A stretch of DNA of 8,382 nucleotides, taken from JBGPBY01 sp041481485 (GTDB lineage Bacteria > Acidobacteriota > Terriglobia > 20CM-2-55-15). Under the pieces are notes generated by a model, which saw only the letters and a program-made list of their open reading frames with translations, was not told where the DNA came from and searched no databases. The number at the start of each line of letters is the position of its first letter. Positions within the stretch are counted from its first letter, which is position 1. Shown here piece by piece: positions 6,767 through 8,382 of the stretch. Where the stretch lies: NCBI GenBank assembly GCA_041481485.1, contig JBGPBY010000326.1, positions 1 through 8,382 of the forward strand. Direction: 5' to 3'. Both the position numbers and the translations under genes were made by a program.

Positions 6767-7333
6767 ATGAAACCAGGACTTTTGATTGTGCCACTATTCG
6801 CGCTCAGTCTCCTGCCGATGCGCGCGCAATCTCCACAGGCGAACGAGCCTCAATTCACACAGGATGGACAACTCCGTAAGCCGGAAAACTATCGGGAATG
6901 GATCTTCCTCACTTCCGGTTTGGGCATGTCCTATGGTGCCGGAGCCAGCGCGTCGAATCCGCGATTCGACAATGTTTTTGTCACACCGCAGGCTTACCGG
7001 TCCTTTATGACAAGCGGCACATGGCCGGACAAAACCATGTTTGTACTCGAGGTGCGAGCTTCATCCAGCGAAGGCTCGATCAACAAGGCGGGACACTTTC
7101 AGAACGATATCACCGGCATTGAAGTCGAAGTTAAAGACACCGCGCGGTTTCCAAACAAGTGGGCGTTTTTCGGCTTCGGCACGTCTGCTCCGACGGCACG
7201 GCCCACTCCCGACAATGCCGGATGCCAGGCCTGCCATTCCGCAAACGGCGCAGTCGACAATACGTTCGTGCAGTTCTATCCCACGCTGATTCCAGTGGCC
7301 AAAGCCAAAGGAACGTTCAGGACAACACCATGA
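6767..7333 (+). CDS. Exported cytochrome P460-fold c-type haem protein lacking the crosslinking Lys
   Basis: This is a 188-residue periplasmic haem protein. Residues 1-21 (MKPGLLIVPLFALSLLPMRA) form a signal peptide. The mature part follows Nitrosomonas cytochrome P460 closely: KPENYREWIFLTSGLGMSYG (39-57), VFVTPQAYRSFMTSGTWPD (70-88), IEVEVKDTARFPNKWAFFGF (118-137), the single haem-c site CQACH (153-157), and FVQFYPTL (167-174). P460 oxidises hydroxylamine, and its haem is crosslinked to Lys70. The aligned residue here is Leu94 (7046-7048), so the P460 chromophore is not expected. A cytochrome c'-beta-like NO-binding or peroxide-related role is possible. An in-frame TTG at 6758 is an alternative start. 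No ribosome site precedes either start, so translation may be leaderless. The stop overlaps the msrB start (ATGA). Family confident, function open. Confidence 0.85.
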   Translation: MKPGLLIVPLFALSLLPMRAQSPQANEPQFTQDGQLRKPENYREWIFLTSGLGMSYGAGASASNPRFDNVFVTPQAYRSFMTSGTWPDKTMFVLEVRASSSEGSINKAGHFQNDITGIEVEVKDTARFPNKWAFFGFGTSAPTARPTPDNAGCQACHSANGAVDNTFVQFYPTLIPVAKAKGTFRTTP

Positions 7334-7725
7334 AAGAGAAAATCCAGAAAAGCGAGAAGGAATGGAAACAGGAACTCACTCCCGAACAATTTCATGTCTG
7401 CCGCGAAAAAGGTACGGAGCCTCCGTTTACCGGCGAATACACACATACCAAAGACAAAGGTGTCTATAAGTGCGTTGCCTGCGGCATCGAGTTGTTCGAT
7501 TCCTCGACAAAGTTTGACTCCGGCACCGGCTGGCCAAGCTTTTATCAGCCAACGGATCCGGAAAGCGTCGCTACGGAATCCGATCGCAGTTATGGAATGG
7601 CCAGGACCGAAGTGAAGTGCAGCTCCTGCGGTGCGCATCTGGGTCATCTCTTTCCGGACGGGCCGCAGCCCACAGGCATGCGGTATTGCATCAACTCGGT
7701 CTCGCTGAAGCTGGATAAGAGATAG
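7330..7725 (+). CDS. msrB: Peptide-methionine (R)-S-oxide reductase MsrB
   Basis: Reduces methionine-R-sulfoxide in proteins, normally using thioredoxin. The 131-residue protein is a complete single-domain MsrB. The Zn site is two CxxC pairs, Cys48/Cys51 (KCVACG) and Cys97/Cys100 (KCSSCG). The substrate pocket shows GTGWPSFY (65-72) and HLGHLF (103-108), and the catalytic Cys120 is in RYCINSVSL. There is no signal peptide, so it acts in the cytosol, unlike its exported neighbour. The ATG at 7330 overlaps the stop of the P460-fold gene (ATGA), and AGGA at 7319-7322 lies seven bases upstream, so the pair is translationally coupled. The open frame extends further upstream inside the P460 gene, but the family starts with the KSEKEWKQELTPEQ region, which fits this ATG. 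There is no fused MsrA domain. Pairing with a haem protein suggests an oxidative or nitrosative stress setting (inference). Confidence 0.96.
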   Translation: MKEKIQKSEKEWKQELTPEQFHVCREKGTEPPFTGEYTHTKDKGVYKCVACGIELFDSSTKFDSGTGWPSFYQPTDPESVATESDRSYGMARTEVKCSSCGAHLGHLFPDGPQPTGMRYCINSVSLKLDKR

Positions 7726-7727
7726 AA

Positions 7728-8382
7728 TTACTGAAGCTGGAGGGTCAGGCGGGGAAACCCGATTCCTTCCACATGGGCGGACCACTGCTCTACGGATTGG
7801 ATCAACTGAGGAGTGGTCAGAGTTCCGGAACTCACAAGATCGCCGGCGGCCAGAGGAGCGATCCGGGACAATTCTCCAAGGCAGAGGGCGGGACTGCGCA
7901 GAGATTTTTTTCCCGAACCTTCTTCCACGAGATCGTTGTCTTTCATCAATCGGAGTTTGAATTTCGCCAGCTGTTCCGCCCAGCCGGCAATGGAATCGGA
8001 GTTCACCGGTTGCGGCTCCCCCACGATCAAACCCGCATGCAGACCATATGCCGCCACAAGATCCGCCGGCTGGAATTCCCAGTTCGGATAAATGCAATCG
8101 ATGATCTCGAAGCCCAGCGCAATCCATTCCACCGCGTTGAGAACTTCCGCCGGATCGGTGCTTCCCGCCAGCGGACTCTTCATTTTGAACACAACCTCGG
8201 GCTCAATCCTGGGCGCAATCTTTCCCGTGAGTGAAAAACTTCCACTGCTATTCTCGGCAAAGTGCACCGTGTCGTCGTACATGTGAGCCCACACCAGCGT
8301 GTCGAGTTTCAGAATGCGCCACATTGCCTTGTTGGCGAAGCCGACCTTGACACCGACAGTCTTTCGCCCACTCGCACGGCGA
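7728..8382 (-). CDS. Fumarylacetoacetate hydrolase/2-oxopent-4-enoate hydratase family protein, 5'-partial
   Basis: The frame is open from the right edge (GRKTVGVKVGFANKAM...) to a TAA at 7728-7730. About 217 residues are visible, and the N-terminus is outside the window. The upstream GRKTVGVKVGFANKA matches the VGRKIGLTSKA region of MhpD-type hydratases, so the Met at 8324 is internal. The metal-binding carboxylates are present: IEPEVVF (the two Glu at 8202-8204 and 8196-8198) and a third Glu in GFEIIDC (8106-8108). The following NWEFQPADLVAAYGLHAGLIVG is the usual fold segment. Members hydrate 2-oxopentenoate, decarboxylate 4-oxalocrotonate or cleave acylpyruvates in aromatic and hydroxyacid breakdown, and need Mg or Mn. 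Sequence reading cannot choose among these. It converges on msrB with only two bases between the stops and no recognisable terminator. Its operon partners, if any, lie beyond the edge. Confidence 0.8.
   Translation of the reverse strand, partial: RRASGRKTVGVKVGFANKAMWRILKLDTLVWAHMYDDTVHFAENSSGSFSLTGKIAPRIEPEVVFKMKSPLAGSTDPAEVLNAVEWIALGFEIIDCIYPNWEFQPADLVAAYGLHAGLIVGEPQPVNSDSIAGWAEQLAKFKLRLMKDNDLVEEGSGKKSLRSPALCLGELSRIAPLAAGDLVSSGTLTTPQLIQSVEQWSAHVEGIGFPRLTLQLQ

Noticed and set aside
6708..6794. Upstream extension of the aldo/keto reductase to 6794
   Set aside because: It crosses the divergent gene's start, and the family's first strand plus a GGAGG point to 6707.
7276..8127. 283-codon - strand frame spanning msrB and the hydratase-family gene
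   Set aside because: It overlaps two well-supported genes in other frames and has an Arg/Gly/Cys-rich shadow composition.
1..8382. Insertion sequences, tRNA/rRNA genes, CRISPR arrays, strong rho-independent terminators, riboswitches
   Set aside because: None seen: almost all of the window is explained by coding sequence, there are no transposase motifs or spaced repeats, and the few gaps are under 62 nt.

Overview
The window holds about 8.4 kb of bacterial DNA of moderately high GC. It is densely packed with short-spaced or overlapping genes and has no mobile element, RNA gene or CRISPR array that I can see. Three things recall Acidobacteriota or a similar soil lineage: the gene types (formyl-CoA:oxalate CoA-transferase, a cytochrome P460-fold protein, a YVTN/lactonase-like propeller), the strong GGAGG ribosome sites and the base composition. 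That assignment is a guess from style and not a phylogenetic result.

Region 1 (1-4494) is a convergent pair of two-gene operons that reads as an oxalate/glyoxylate assimilation module. On the + strand, a formyl-CoA:oxalate CoA-transferase (frc, cut by the window's left edge) is joined by a TAATG overlap to a 353-residue ketopantoate-reductase-like protein. On the - strand, a divergent 626-residue malate synthase is followed 11 nt later by a GlcG/HbpS-family protein. The two operons meet tail to tail, with both TAG stops inside one CTAG. Oxalyl-CoA reductase of Methylobacterium extorquens is a protein annotated as PanE2, so the most economical reading is oxalate -> oxalyl-CoA (Frc) -> glyoxylate (PanE-like) -> malate (malate synthase). 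The reductase assignment is inference.

Region 2 (4554-6707, - strand) holds a complete aldo/keto reductase. Behind it lies a beta-propeller gene that looks broken: it begins abruptly at the reductase stop codon with no signal peptide, and a one-base shift near 4723 separates its last 56 codons from the rest.

Region 3 (6708-7725) starts with a 59-nt divergent promoter region carrying a tandem CCAATTG repeat. It continues with a + strand operon: an exported cytochrome P460-fold c-type haem protein, coupled by ATGA to methionine-R-sulfoxide reductase msrB. The haem protein has Leu where the Nitrosomonas enzyme has its haem-crosslinking Lys.

Region 4 (7728-8382, - strand) is the 3' part of a fumarylacetoacetate-hydrolase/2-oxopentenoate-hydratase family gene. 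It converges on msrB with a 2-nt gap and runs off the right edge. No stretch over 300 bases lacks a gene.
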